From Paragorgia papillata (lineage: Eukaryota > Cnidaria > Anthozoa > Scleralcyonacea > Coralliidae), in assembly GCA_035771165.1 (NCBI GenBank), contig JAWNZC010000470.1, forward strand, positions 1,834,001-1,898,000: DNA of 64,000 bases. Direction: 5' to 3'. The notes under the pieces were generated by a model. It was not told the origin of the DNA and searched no databases. It saw only the letters and a list, made by a program, of their open reading frames with translations. Positions 41,998 through 53,579 of the stretch are shown in pieces. The translations under genes were made by a program, and so were the position numbers. How positions within the stretch are numbered: the first letter of the stretch is position 1; each line of letters opens with the position of its first letter.

Positions 41998-42248
41998 TAA
42001 TATGTAACAGACGTTTGGTGGACGTTCGTTAAGCTCAATTACTCAGAGAGATTTCTGAGACCCCAGACAGGGTTCGAACCTGCAACCTTCTAATGACCAG
42101 TTAGACGCTCTAACCATTGAGCCACTGAGGCTCAGATGGAGAGCCATCTCTCATGCGAAGGTTGCAGGTTCGAACCCTGTCTGGGGTCTCAGAAATCTTT
42201 TCTGAGTAATTGAGCTTGACGAACGTCCACCGAAAGTCTGTTACATAT
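41998..42248. mobile_element. tRNA-derived SINE pair in inverted orientation
   Basis: The minus-strand copy has the whole tRNA-like head plus the body CTGAGTAATTGAGCTTAACG...TCTGTTACAT. The plus-strand copy begins inside the head (GGTTGCAGGTTCGAACCCTG) and has the same body, ending at 42248. The arms form a palindrome of about 90 bp each with a 70-bp centre. Confidence 0.7.
42060..42131 (-). tRNA. tRNA-like head, anticodon GGT (Thr), probably SINE-borne
   Basis: 72 nt folds as a full cloverleaf. Acceptor GCCTCAG pairs with CTGGGGT (two wobbles). The D arm is GCTC/GAGC and the anticodon arm TCTAA/TTAGA with loop CTGGTCA. T arm: GCAGG/CCTGT around TTCGAAC. No T-run terminator follows. A GGT anticodon is unusual for eukaryotic tRNA-Thr, so a SINE promoter head is likelier than a working tRNA gene. 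Confidence 0.45.
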
Positions 42249-42639
42249 CTCATAATAATAATTATATATCCTAATAATAGTAATAAACTTTTATTTGAAT
42301 ATATAGGTTAATTGTCTTATTGAAATAAAAGTTTATTATTATTATGGTATAATTATCATTGTGAGACATGTTGCATAAAGCATTACACAGCATATAACAT
42401 ATGCTGTGGCATATAACATATGCTGTGCAATGTCCAAGTTTTTTTGAGAAAGTTGCACAATCCACTGCAGGCTGCGGTGTGTAACACGCATACTGTGCTA
42501 TAGTAAAGATTGTTCCGAAACAAGATTCTGCAACCAACCTTTGCACTGATGCTGCAACTTGTCTTGCACAATCTTGACCATTGCACAGCATGTTAGACCT
42601 TGCGTTGAATTTGAAAGGCGTACATGCGTGGCACAAGCT

Positions 42640-42770
42640 GTCAGTGTACTTCTTCTCACCGCTGAAATTAAGATTAACTTCGCCCGCGGTTGAATGGTGT
42701 TAGCACTCGGATGGGTGACCACTTTAGGGGGCGTTCCGGGGCCAGCCCGGTTGCTGTGCTGATTTTATAT
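42640..42770 (+). mobile_element. 5S-type SINE, 5' half
   Basis: Has CTTCTCACCGCTGAAATTAAG then GTGTTAGCACTCGGATGGGTGACC, a diverged box C. The matching downstream half lies at 43345-43440, after a LINE tail. Confidence 0.55.
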
Positions 42771-42894
42771 CACGAAAATCTTTCTATGACTTCAAAAAAG
42801 AGTTAGACTACCCTGTGTGCTAGCCCGTCTCTTATGAATAGTCCCTTATAGCTTATATAAGAAAAAAATTTAAATATTAAACTTATTTTAAACT

Positions 42895-43330
42895 GTTTAC
42901 AATTTCAGACAACAAAATGTAAAACAGCTACGTATCAGAAATCATTTTTAATTAGGACAACTAGAATCTGGAACGTATTGCCAAGAAACTTAACAATGAA
43001 ATGTATAACTTTAGAAGACTTTAAAAAACGACTATATAATTACTATAATTTAGCGCTAGAACACTGTTTTAATGCAGATGATCCACGAACATGGAAATCG
43101 ATATGCATCAAATGCAACGAAGCTCGTGATCTAACTAAATCGATATCGTGTTGTTTTTAGCTTAATGTTTGTAATCATCTCATGTGATATTGTAGTTGTA
43201 TTTGTTGTAGTCTTTAGGGACCGCAGTAATTGGTGTAAGCTGTTGTGGTTGCCCTGCCAGTTTGTGTCGATGTCTGTACGTACTGTTTGATTATGACAAA
43301 GCAAATAAAATAAAAAAATAAAATAAAATA
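42895..43330 (+). pseudogene. 5'-truncated LINE, C-terminal end
   Basis: Reads ...RTTRIWNVLPRNL..., then ...PRTWKSICIKCNEARDL..., ending CCF and a stop at 43160, a typical C-terminus of LINE reverse transcriptases. An A-rich AATAAAATAAAA tail follows. Different family from the intact LINE at 30-34.7 kb. Confidence 0.65.
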
Positions 43331-43344
43331 TGAATAGAGTTGTT

Positions 43345-43440
43345 GGTTCTTTCTTGTGCCTCGAGGGTTTTTGATTTGGGTTTTCCGGTTTTCCTTCCTC
43401 AGTACGCAAAATCAAAATCAACACCAACAGTTTCCGGTGA
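43345..43440 (+). mobile_element. 5S-type SINE, 3' half
   Basis: TTGTGCCTCGAGGGTTTTTG, TTTTCCGGTTTTCCTTCCTC and AAAATCAACACC match the body of the SINE at 38.64-38.70 kb. Confidence 0.55.
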
Positions 43441-43449
43441 TGGAGGGGG

Positions 43450-44625
43450 TGAGGGCTATTGGGTTATCAGTATCTAAATAATGTAATATGTTACCCTCAA
43501 TAAAAAAGTCGCTAATGGTTCGTGTTACGCCTTGTCTCGCAACGATACGTTTGGCAAAATGCCGGATGCGATGCAGGCTAGTGGTAAGCAGGGCCTCGAG
43601 TTTCACATTCTTTTCGAACCAGATGTCATTAAAAACGTTCAAGGTCACAGGTACGTGTACAAACATGTAATATACTTATATTGTCATATACACATAATAT
43701 AAACACACGGTATTATGTAGTGTTTGTTAATTATTGAATTGTTGATGGCTGTAAAATGTGTTAGTCAGCATGCATGTTTTCATTGAGGACACGGGTTCAC
43801 TTGCTGTCAGTATAAGGTTGGCTGTTTTCCAGACGCATGTGTCACAACTTGGTTATATAGATATATAATAATCGTTATTATTCAATATTTAAAGTAGGAT
43901 TACATTAAGAAGAGCTTATAGGAAGGAAGCAATCTGACCTGTAGACGGCAATCAGAAAATTTATTGGTCGGCCGTCGTCAGCTTATTCCCAAATTTGGAA
44001 AAAAAAATAGATAAAAGCAAAACCTTGGACAAGGACAAAAATAAGAGTCCTTGAACAATCAACAATGACATTGCACAGCAGTAAATAAACATTTCTTGAT
44101 AAATGTGTCTTGGCCCATCAGGTAATCAAACAATTATCACAATATGCCACATGTTGTTTAAGTCTACTAGATCATCAAATATCGCTGAACATACAGCAGC
44201 TCAGAACTGATCCATTCACTTTTATAAATGAAGGGCTGGCCCTCTCCATATAAACACCCCCTTACGCCATGACGGCAATTCAATAGTCAATCTGGAAGCC
44301 CGGCAAACTTCAAAGCGTCTATAATGAACTGTCGTGAATATATTTTGAATTATTTCATAATTGAGTCGGTTTTCTTTGATGTACCGCGGGATGTATACAG
44401 CACTATGAATACTAATTAGATAAGAAATGAAGAAAAAAACTAGGAAAATCTTTGTCCAAGGTGGAAAAAATAGACCAAAACCTTGTTGGAAAACCTCCTC
44501 AATCATGAAATAAGTCGGATTCGGGATGTATGCGATATACACCCCCCCCCCCCCCCCACACGGACGCGCTGTATATAGCATACATGCATGCATCCCTCGT
44601 TCTCGGGATTTATCTATTACTTATC
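43450..44625. other. Gene-free stretch
   Basis: Nothing coding supported. A C17 tract lies at about 44541-44557. CATATAAACACCCCCTTA at 44.25 kb recurs at 39.48 kb. Confidence 0.4.
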
Positions 44626-44632
44626 CTGACCA

Positions 44633-44966
44633 CCCTGCGAGTCAGAGCCCCTTTCCGACCTAAAAAATGAAGAATAATGAAAACATTGTTGTGGCGGTAA
44701 AGGTTTTATAACGTTTAACGCAGGCTTCGGGGGAAAGTGGGCTCTGCCAACAAACTCGATATTTCTTTTTGAGCATGCGTGTACGGTTGCCAAGATACTA
44801 TTTGGACCCAGGCTCTAACGCGTCACTCCTTATTTTCCTGCTTACGCGTGTTCGTAAACTAGAACTTGTTTGACCAGTTTAAAACCTGACTGAGTTCGAG
44901 TTTGTTGGCAGAGCCCACTTTCCCCCGAAGCTTGCGTAGGTCGAAAAGGGGCTCTGACTCGCAGGG
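44633..44966. mobile_element. MITE / foldback element, 334 bp
   Basis: Ends CCCTGCGAGTCAGAGCCCCT and complement. Inner arms share CTTCGGGGGAAAGTGGGCTC and CTGCCAACAAACTCG. Confidence 0.65.
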
Positions 44967-44969
44967 AAA

Positions 44970-46080
44970 TCTTGACCGTGCACGAATATATTGTGTTCAT
45001 CGTGCACAAAATATCACAAACGTGAGAGTTAATTACCGAGAACCGAGGCATCAAGCCACATACTTCCCGAGGCGCGTAGCGCCGAACCAATTCAATCCAA
45101 TTGAATTAAGTTTGTATGGGAGATAAAGACTTATGAATAACAAAGAAAACCACATGAAATTTGAACAAACTAAAGATATAGCCAGACCACCCTGGATGCC
45201 AAGAGGTTCCTCCTGCGAAGCGGTAAAACATCCTTGCGTGTCCCGATTATCCCTACAAGCGTGGAAGATCCTCTGGCCCCCAGGATAGCTGTAGGGTCGT
45301 CTGTATTCGCAGGCTAGGGTAGCTGTGAGCTTATCAAAAACAAAAGCCTCCCTTTGTTTGGTAAAAGACCAATATTATACACCCATCCCAAACACTTTGC
45401 CGCAAAAAGAAAAAAACAATATTTCTTACCTGCATGCGTGTGCTTTCGAAGCTGGGTGAAGACTTTATGGTTAAAGAACATGTTGTGCCTGCTATATTGG
45501 GCCATATTGAGCATAATCGATTCTGTCATTCAATTAGGGTGCATTCTGCTTTCATATGCGATTGAATTTGTGCATGGCTTCTTTGTCAATATTATAACAT
45601 ATTCTGAAATTACCCCTTCGTACGTAATTTTCTTCACAGCTTTTTTTAAAACACAAATGAATAGTCGAGTCTTACTTAGTCTTCACTGTCTGGTTGTTGT
45701 TGCCACGGCTAGTTCCCACTTCTCTTGCAATGTTTACTCAAGCAAATTCACGCATGCGCAAACGTTTGGCAGCGGTGTTACTCTGGATGGGCCAACTTTG
45801 CATTCATTACTCGGGCTACCTGTGGTAGGCCGAGTCTAGGTTTCCGCCCCGTTTCTGTTTCTTTCTATTCCCCCCTTTTTTTTTGGGGGGGGGGAGGGTG
45901 CGGCCGGGGGGTGTCACAAATGTGCAATTATTGCGCAATACTTCCCATATATGGAGCCTAGACTTCGAGTCTTCGACGACACTGGTCTTCGCTCACTTCG
46001 AAAATTGACCGACATGCAGTTCCTATTCTGTGGTTGTGTCAAGCACATCCTGATCAACCATACTACCAAGCGTTTAGCGA
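44970..46080. other. Gene-free stretch
   Basis: No exon with family support. A G-rich tract lies at 45.88-45.91 kb. The 161-codon open frame at 45354-45839 shows no recognisable domain. Confidence 0.35.
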
Positions 46081-46085
46081 ATATA

Positions 46086-46505
46086 TAACTAGTTGTTTTC
46101 GAGTTTTCAAACAAACGTTGTCCAATGATAACTATACGTTTGACAGATCGAATCAATAACGCATAGGGGGTGTAACTTTCCGTTGTCAATACTTGCATGT
46201 CATCATTCTTTTCACACGGAAGCGTTTGCTTGGCATAATTTGTCTTTGGCTTAATTGTGAGAAATGGAATAATCAGCGAACGCAGGTTGTCTGATAAGGG
46301 TAGTTCACTTTGATATGACCTGCCGAACGCATTTATTTTGTCTTCCATGTTTGCCGTGGCCCGTGAGAAAATATCAACGCAACGTTGAAACTTGAAACGG
46401 AAGCAATAACAACGGAAAGTTACACCCCCTATTCGTTATTGATTTGATCTATCAAACGTATGGTTGTCATTGGACGTTTTTTCAAAACTCGAAAACAACT
46501 AGTTG
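46086..46505. mobile_element. Long inverted repeat, about 420 bp
   Basis: Arms of about 105 bp (46086-46190 and 46404-46505) share AACTAGTTGTTTTCGAG, AGGGGGTGTAACTTTCCGTT and flanking sequence. Confidence 0.65.
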
Positions 46506-46560
46506 GAAACCTTAACCAACACTTTGGTCAAATGTCCAGTCGTCTACATCTGAGTCGTCG

Positions 46561-46733
46561 TCTATGGACCGTTTTCACTCACGTGATCGGTGGCCCCATT
46601 GGCGTGGTGAAACAATACAAAATATTTGAATAAGAAAGAGCTAATTCCCATACCGTACACCAATATGGCCGCCATTTCATTGTTTTGGTACACCAATATG
46701 GCCGCCGTGACGTCAGATGAAAACGCTCTATAG
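46561..46733. mobile_element. Small MITE with GTTTTCA termini
   Basis: CTATGGACCGTTTTCACTCACGTGA at the left; TGACGTCAGATGAAAACGCTCTATAG at the right; a TA-type flank. A related GTGGTTTTCACTGTGACGTC end follows at 46734. Confidence 0.45.
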
Positions 46734-47105
46734 GTGGTTTTCACTGTGACGTCACAAAATTCTAAAATGTTTATTATTAAACCTACAAAGTTGGTGCGGC
46801 TTTTAACGACATTTGAAAATTATGCTGACGTCAGCAATAATGTAATTCAAAACTCTGTAACTCAAGAAGGAAAACTTGTATCGACTTAAAATTTTCCAGG
46901 AGTATACAATTCACTGCTAAAACTGCTGAGGCTCAGGAGTGGGCTAAAATATATATTTTATCGCCTGCTGATTTAATTCTCCATTTTAGCCTGCAAAATA
47001 CACCACAATGCCCAATAAAATTATTATAATATTCCATATATAGTGCATTTACCTTTTAAAATTTAGAGCCAATTGCATAATCTGTAGTGTATATTGGCAT
47101 AAAAC

Positions 47106-47271
47106 TTGCTAATAATAATTATTAGTAATAATTAATAATAATAATAATAATAATGATGATAATAATAATAATAATAATAACTATGATATGAATAATATTA
47201 ATAACAATCTTCTTTACAGCATACGTACTATTTACAATTTTACCCAATTTTAAAGTTCTGTAGACTAACTG

Positions 47272-47346
<75 letters not shown>

Positions 47347-47393
47347 TAGTTACACTTATTACATTTAAAAAAGAAATAGAAAAAAAAAAATTA

Positions 47394-47466
<73 letters not shown>

Positions 47467-47499
47467 GTAATAGTAATAGTAATAGTAATAGTAATAGTA

Positions 47500-47547
<48 letters not shown>

Positions 47548-47571
47548 GTAATAATAATAATAATAATAATG
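47106..47571. repeat. Microsatellite cluster: (TAA)n, (TA)35, (AAT)n
   Basis: (TAA)n at 47106-47190, (TA)n at 47273-47342, (AAT)n with an interior AATAGT stretch at 47397-47571. Confidence 0.9.
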
Positions 47572-47599
47572 CAATGAGCATGAAGGGGTTGTTGTATCA

Positions 47600-48478
47600 T
47601 TCCTGTCCAGTTCAAAAACCAGTCACAGCAGGTGGTCTTGGCAATTTGTGAATTAACTTGGCATAATAACACAAAAATAATACCACAATATATCATTTGA
47701 ATCGTTTTTACCTCTACTATTTAAATTTTAGGTTGTTGGGTCTTGTCGGATGCTAATTATTATAAAAATATTATTATAATCTATAACAGAATGGCAACTA
47801 TTTAGACAATAAATTATTTTACCAACAAACTTTGTATTAGTAAAATGAAAAAAAAACATTTCACAAATTCAAATTGAAAAAATCAAGGTAATACAATACA
47901 ATAAAACGCAAATATTATTTTGCTTTTTTAAGACCGCCCACTGTGATGACTGAAATTTACAAATTAAAACAGAATTATACCACAACATAAGACCATGATA
48001 CATCATTAAGATCGTTTTTAAGTCAGCTATTCAGATTTCAGGTTATTTTGCATGATATTTACTCCTGTCTGCCATCAAAACACCGCCAAGTTTAGATAAA
48101 ATTTTGGAATGTTTGTTCGATAAATTGCAGATTGGCCGAGATGGTTTTCGTCAAATTTTACCAAATTATTGCTAATCTACGAAATAATTACAACAGACAA
48201 ATGCTTATACTTACTTTAGGAGTTGTTAGAGTCTAAATTTCCGTTGGTTTGGCTTATATTTCGGTAGACAAATCCATGTTTTTCTCCATTGATTGTGTGA
48301 AATTATCGTTTCAGATCAGCGGTGTTGGAAAATACTTCATGGCATATCGTTATTAAGGTCTCGTTGTAAAAAAAGATCATTTAGGATCATTTTAAGCCCA
48401 GGGGGGTCAATTTGGTCAAAAACCCGATAAATTATTACAAATCGAGTCATCTGTGATGGAAAATTTCTAGTTTTAGCT
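47600..48478. other. Gene-free AT-rich stretch
   Basis: No coding support seen. Confidence 0.4.
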
Positions 48479-48479
48479 T

Positions 48480-49176
48480 CCTGGAAAACCAAGTTGTCGG
48501 CAAATCACAACAGTTATCAATTATTGGACGAGTCTGAGCAAAATATCATGATTTGTCAGTGACTCAGTGGCGAGCTACTAGTTAATATTTGCCGATGCCG
48601 AAGGCAGAGGCAAATAACGAGAAGCGAGACACTGACAAATCATGATATTTTGCGAGACGAGTTCAATAATTGATTTATCATTCACTAAAATAGTTAAAAA
48701 TTTGAAATGCCTGAAGTTAGAGATCGCCATTCTTCTCTGTCTTCGAGTTCGGCATACTAAAATCTTCGTAAAACTTACTTTTTGTTGGCACGAGTCTTGC
48801 TTTTTATCTCACTAAACCTTCCTTTTAACTATTTCTTTTCTGAAGCATATCGTCGTTATGATGCTTCCAAAATAATACTCTCGATTACTTCCTCGATTAG
48901 CTCCCGCCATCACCGCCATGTTTACGAAAATTATTTGCAGTCAGCAGCGCTATCGCTAGTGCGCATGCTCATAAAATTATTTGCAGCAGAAAATTATTTG
49001 CACTCTGTTATTTGCAGGTGAATTAACCAATCAGAATGCGGGATAGAAACCAAATGAATGATAACATCATTTAGGTTCCACTCAGTCGTCGGCACAAATT
49101 GTTCCGCATTTTTCTTTGTAAAATACTTCAACACGTCCACTGCCTGGGTCAGTGCCTCTCAATCGAACAGGAATTT
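48480..49176 (-). pseudogene. Relic SRCR exon split by a ~550-bp insertion
   Basis: After acceptor tctttag at 49177-49178 the minus strand reads EIPVRLRGTDPGSGRVEVFY, then KCGTICADD, then a frameshift and WNLNDV at about 49063. An insertion with GTTATCA termini and a hairpin (48517-48565 / 48628-48674) follows. The domain resumes as [11 protein letters not shown] at 48480-48510 and is then lost. Only about the first 60 residues survive, so it cannot encode a domain. Confidence 0.75.
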
Positions 49177-49179
49177 CTA

Positions 49180-49728
49180 AAGAAAATGATCAAAAGTGTT
49201 TTTTTACTAGTAATAGTTTTTGTTTAACTATATATGATTATTTCTTGTTTGATATCTGGATTCAAATCTGTACAGTGAGATGCAACTCGATCAAGTAAAA
49301 CAAAATAACATTCTTTTAAAGGTTGATACCCGTTTGCAGCTCATAGTTTATGTTGCAATACAGTATTCATATTTTTATCCTGGTAGACTAATTAGATTAA
49401 TGCTTCCATCCAGATTTATATTATGTTGCACGTAACTACGGTTCAAATTTTGATGTTCTACTTAATTTAAGTTAACTCCTATCCTACACTTGACTTAATT
49501 GATAAACATTTTAATTGTGTATGACAGTTTTAGCATCTTTAACTCTTTTAGCTCTCAAAACGTGTAAAAATTTTGTTGAACCGGTCTCCATTGCAACACG
49601 AAAGATTAAAAAGCGGCTATTTTTTTATTTTTTTTAAAGCTTATTTCATATCAACACGTACTCGGTGACCCAAACTTTCTTTTAAACAAAAATTAAATGG
49701 CATAACATTTATTTATATATACTAAGCT
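49180..49728. other. Gene-free stretch
   Basis: AT-rich, resembling the introns of the SRCR array in composition (TTTAGCATCTTTAACTC, CTCAAAACGTGTAAA). Probably the decayed flank of the relic exon. Confidence 0.35.
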
Positions 49729-49729
49729 T

Positions 49730-50032
49730 CAACCTCGTTCCCAGGGCCTTTTTGGGGTAATGAATTGGCAATTTAATTTAGTATGTAAAACCATTTGGAG
49801 TAATGGCAGTCAAGTGGGAGAAGTTTATTGTAATGGGCTATCTCATTGGTCCCGTTGGCGGTTCCGTTGAAGCTATTTGATTATAACTGGCTCAAAACTA
49901 TCCATAATTACGTTTCCTGAGGAATGTTAATTAAGAAAAGCAATCAACCAATGGAAATGCAGAGTCCACCAGCCGATGCCAGGACCTTTTCCCGCCCTCC
50001 TAATTTCAAAAAGACCCTGGGGACGGGGTTGG
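49730..50032. mobile_element. MITE, 303 bp, 8-bp duplication CTAAGCTT
   Basis: Ends CAACCTCGTTCCCAGGGCC / CCCTGGGGACGGGGTTGG. CTAAGCTT is repeated exactly at 49722-49729 and 50033-50040. Confidence 0.8.
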
Positions 50033-50580
50033 CTAAGCTTAAGATATACTTGCAAATCCAAACTTTCTCAAATTGAGAAAAAACGAATTTCGTGATTTTC
50101 TTTTAATTAAATTAAAATTTTACAGATTTTAAACTTTGGATTTAAAAATTTTGAAATAAAAAGAATTGGAGTTGTATATGTTTTAGTTTTCCCCAAATTC
50201 TTTCCCGAAATTAGGTTAACGTCCATACGGCGCAACTAAAAAATAAACACGACGATTTACGCATGCGCTTTGTGTGTAACATGCATACTATGCGTCATTT
50301 ACACAGGATTGTCGGGATGGCCCCCGTCGCCAAATGGCAAATGGCAACGACGGTTAGTAAAGAGTTAAGTGGCATAGATTTTAATTCTTTCCCTTCGTGT
50401 CAGCATGTCTTTTACTTACTCAAACCATCTCATTTTGGCCCTAAATATTGCGGTAATTTACGAAGAAATGGGCAAAACCATCTACTAACGCGCGCGACAG
50501 ACGATTCAACTGCCCAAGGGCAAGGAAAGAGTACGTGGTTAACAATAACCATGCTGTTCCAAAAACATTTGTCTATATAA

Positions 50581-50648
50581 TTATTCAGGATCTTCTTCGG
50601 ACTCGTCTTCTGCTCCTTCGACATCGATTGCAAACTCGTTCCATTCTT
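50581..50648 (-). CDS. Terminal exon, acidic C-terminus (MIF4G gene or neighbour)
   Basis: Acceptor tttttag; the exon completes the GAA codon begun by the exon at 51839-51893 and reads EWNEFAIDVEGAEDESEEDP, ending in Glu and TAA. An acidic tail suits the poly(A)-binding-protein contact region of PAIP1-like proteins, but assignment to that gene is inferred from strand and order only. Confidence 0.55.
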
Positions 50649-50649
50649 C

Positions 50650-51835
50650 TAAAAATTCAATTATATATAAAAGCACAATGATTATTGTTTTTATTTAAAC
50701 TTTTTTGAAAATGGTAGTCGTTCAGTGCATCTAGAGGGGCCGCCGTTAATACGTAGTCTTCGAGCTATGAGCTTTCAAAGTTTGCCATATATAGCTATTT
50801 CATTTCTGGAGAAAAAAGAAGCCCAAATTTCTCAAGAAATAAAATAGCCATGGCAAACTTTGAAAGTTCATTACTCGAGGCTAACATTTCAGTGAATGAT
50901 AATTCTCCTACGCTCTCCTGTGCATTATTAAAAGTGCCAACAAGTTTTTCATTCAATTCTTTAAAAGTTTGCCTCATGGTGACAAATAATAATACAAGTG
51001 AGGGTTGTTGGCATAATGGCATTTGCTCTGATGAAGGCCTGAGTCAACAGGTCGAAAGCTAAGCAATAAATAATAAACGTGGTGTTACCAAATATTCTCG
51101 CTTGTCATTAAGTGAGGGGAAAAGCACTGATTTAAATCACGCTCACCATCAGAAAAATCGCGAAAAAATCACGAAAAATGATTAAAAAATAAAACAAAAA
51201 CCATCATATGAACAAACAAATCACGATAAATCAAAATATCATTAGGATCTAGCCGGTAACTTGTCAGGGCACTGTAATTTTGTTCAATTTCGCTCAGCGG
51301 CTACTCGTCAGCTAGGGCCCCACAATTCAAAGAAAAATCACAGAAAAATCAATCAATAAAATCAAAAAATCATTGCACGTTTGAAATAATCAAGATCAAA
51401 TTAATAAAAAAAAATCTCGTGGGAAAAAAAAACAAATCGCGCCATTTTCGCCTCGTGTTAGCTGGTATAGAACAAATCGAGTTTGCTGTTCAAAGCCATC
51501 TTTTGCCTTGTAAAACCTTCATGGATATATTATCCACATAAAAAGCATGGTTATTCCGGTTTCTCCCGCCCCCGAAACCCACGAGACACTGCAAGAAAAC
51601 GCATGAGGAACAAAATTCACCACCCCCCGGGCAGCTCTGGTTCACGTTTACAAAATGTAAAAAAATCACAAAAAAAACTCACGAAAAAATCAAAAAATCA
51701 TAAAAAAAAATTTAAAATCATGAAAAAATCACATGGTTTTTTATTAAAAAAATCTCGTACACTTTTTTAGAAGTGCTTTGCCCCTCGGTATTAAAATTTT
51801 CACTTCAAAAGTGTTGTGTTTGAATTGAGAATAAT
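50650..51835. other. Intron with hairpin and repeats
   Basis: A hairpin at 50770-50873 (CTTTCAAAGTTTGCCAT and complement). AATCACAAAAA-type A-rich simple sequence at 51.1-51.75 kb. No exon seen. Confidence 0.45.
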
Positions 51836-51838
51836 TAC

Positions 51839-51893
51839 CTTCATCATACACAGGTAAATCGACATTCGGTTCTTCCAGGTAGTTATTCATATT
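51839..51893 (-). CDS. Internal exon, 55 nt
   Basis: Acceptor ttattgcag, donor GTAATT. It reads NMNNYLEEPNVDLPVYDE plus a split Glu codon, phase 0 in and phase 1 out, and joins in frame to 50581-50648. Confidence 0.6.
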
Positions 51894-52074
51894 CTGCAAT
51901 AAAACAAAACTAAAGTTGAATTACAAAAACAACAGAATATTATAAAATAAACGTGCCCTACGACGTGTAAATGCGTGAGAATTATTCACCGAAGGAAATA
52001 ATAATTAACGTGTTATAAACGTTTTCTGAAAGTATCTATATTTGAGAATATTTAAGAAGAAAAATGATATGAAC

Positions 52075-52164
52075 CTTTACTGATTTAATATCGGCCAAAG
52101 TATTTAATTTGCTGGTTAAAAGATGAGTGTCCGAAAATATTGTTGCACTTCCAATTTGTTCTGT
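52075..52164 (-). CDS. Possible internal exon, 90 nt
   Basis: Open phase 0 to 0 between acceptor ggttag and a weak donor GTTCAT. It reads TEQIGSATIFSDTHLLTSKL then NTLADIKSVK. It could feed the phase 0 exon at 51839-51893. A stretch this short can be open by chance. Confidence 0.25.
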
Positions 52165-52272
52165 CTAACCAATTCATTTGATAAAATTTGTTAACTGACA
52201 ACGGTGCAAATAGATCGAATCTATTTTTTATTATTGACCAATTCTCTGTATAGCTCACGGCAAGCGTTCAGG

Positions 52273-52357
52273 TTCAATTCAATTTAATTCAATTCAATTC
52301 AATTCAATTCAATTCAATTCAATTCAATTCAATTCAATTCAATTCAATTCAATTCAA
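52273..52357. repeat. (CAATT)n pentanucleotide microsatellite
   Basis: About 17 near-perfect copies of ATTCA. Confidence 0.9.
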
Positions 52358-52399
52358 ACATCTGAAGATGATAAATAAAAAAGGTCGTGTTTTAAATCT

Positions 52400-53095
52400 T
52401 GTTCAGAATTGTAATTTTATAGTTTGGCGCTGTAGTCACATCCATCCACTATTTTATTGGAGTAAAAGGTTCAATGTTTCACCAAAGCACAAATTCCAGA
52501 AACTAAGTTGGGGGACTTTTTGACATAACGCTGTAGAGCAACCTCGAGCCCATAGTGTCCCTGCTTTTTGTCAGCGGGTGAGCGCGGGGGAGACGTTCAG
52601 TAAAGACCTACCTAATATGAACGAGTTTTCTGATTAGCTATAAGTAACCAATCACATTGTTGATTACCAATTCGTTCCCATGCTCCTTGCTGATTAGGGT
52701 TAAGAGAAGCTGTTGGGTTAGGTTATCTATAAACCAATCAGAAGCCTTCTTAGTATAGGTAAGTGATGACCCGAGACTCTGGGGAAATTGCATTTAATTA
52801 CCCCTATCTGCTGGAATGAGGGGTTCCGGTTGTTAAGCGCATGTTCGTAGCCTGAGTGCTGTGCAGAATGTGCGGTGTTTCATAGTCATGAATTCGTTTC
52901 TCAATCGCAATATGAGAATATTATATTTCTTAGAACCCTGCATACAATGTAGATCAAATGCACGTTAAAATTGTCGGAAAGAGACTGACACTGCTGGTGG
53001 TGGCACTCGACATAAACGTTCTTGAAATCCAAGGTAAACTATCAATTCACGACGCCAATTACAAGCCTTTATGGGTCGGAGTTGCGAATATTCGA
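52400..53095. other. Gene-free stretch
   Basis: AACCTCGAGCCCATAGTGTC with GCTTTTTGTCAGCGGGTGAG at 52.54 kb recurs inverted at 58.70 kb, marking a dispersed repeat. No exon seen. Confidence 0.4.
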
Positions 53096-53096
53096 A

Positions 53097-53432
<336 letters not shown>

Positions 53433-53579
53433 TAATTATTTAATAATTTTAATAATAATTAACAACAATATATTCAAGGTAAATTAAATATATACATATA
53501 AAAACCTAAAATGTTCTATATTCCAAAGAATGATATGTCATAAAAATTGTTATTATGTTCTTGTTAAAACTTTACACAA

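Noticed and set aside
45354..45839. 161-codon plus-strand ORF
   Set aside because: No domain, no splice or promoter support, ends in a G/C tract; best explained as chance.
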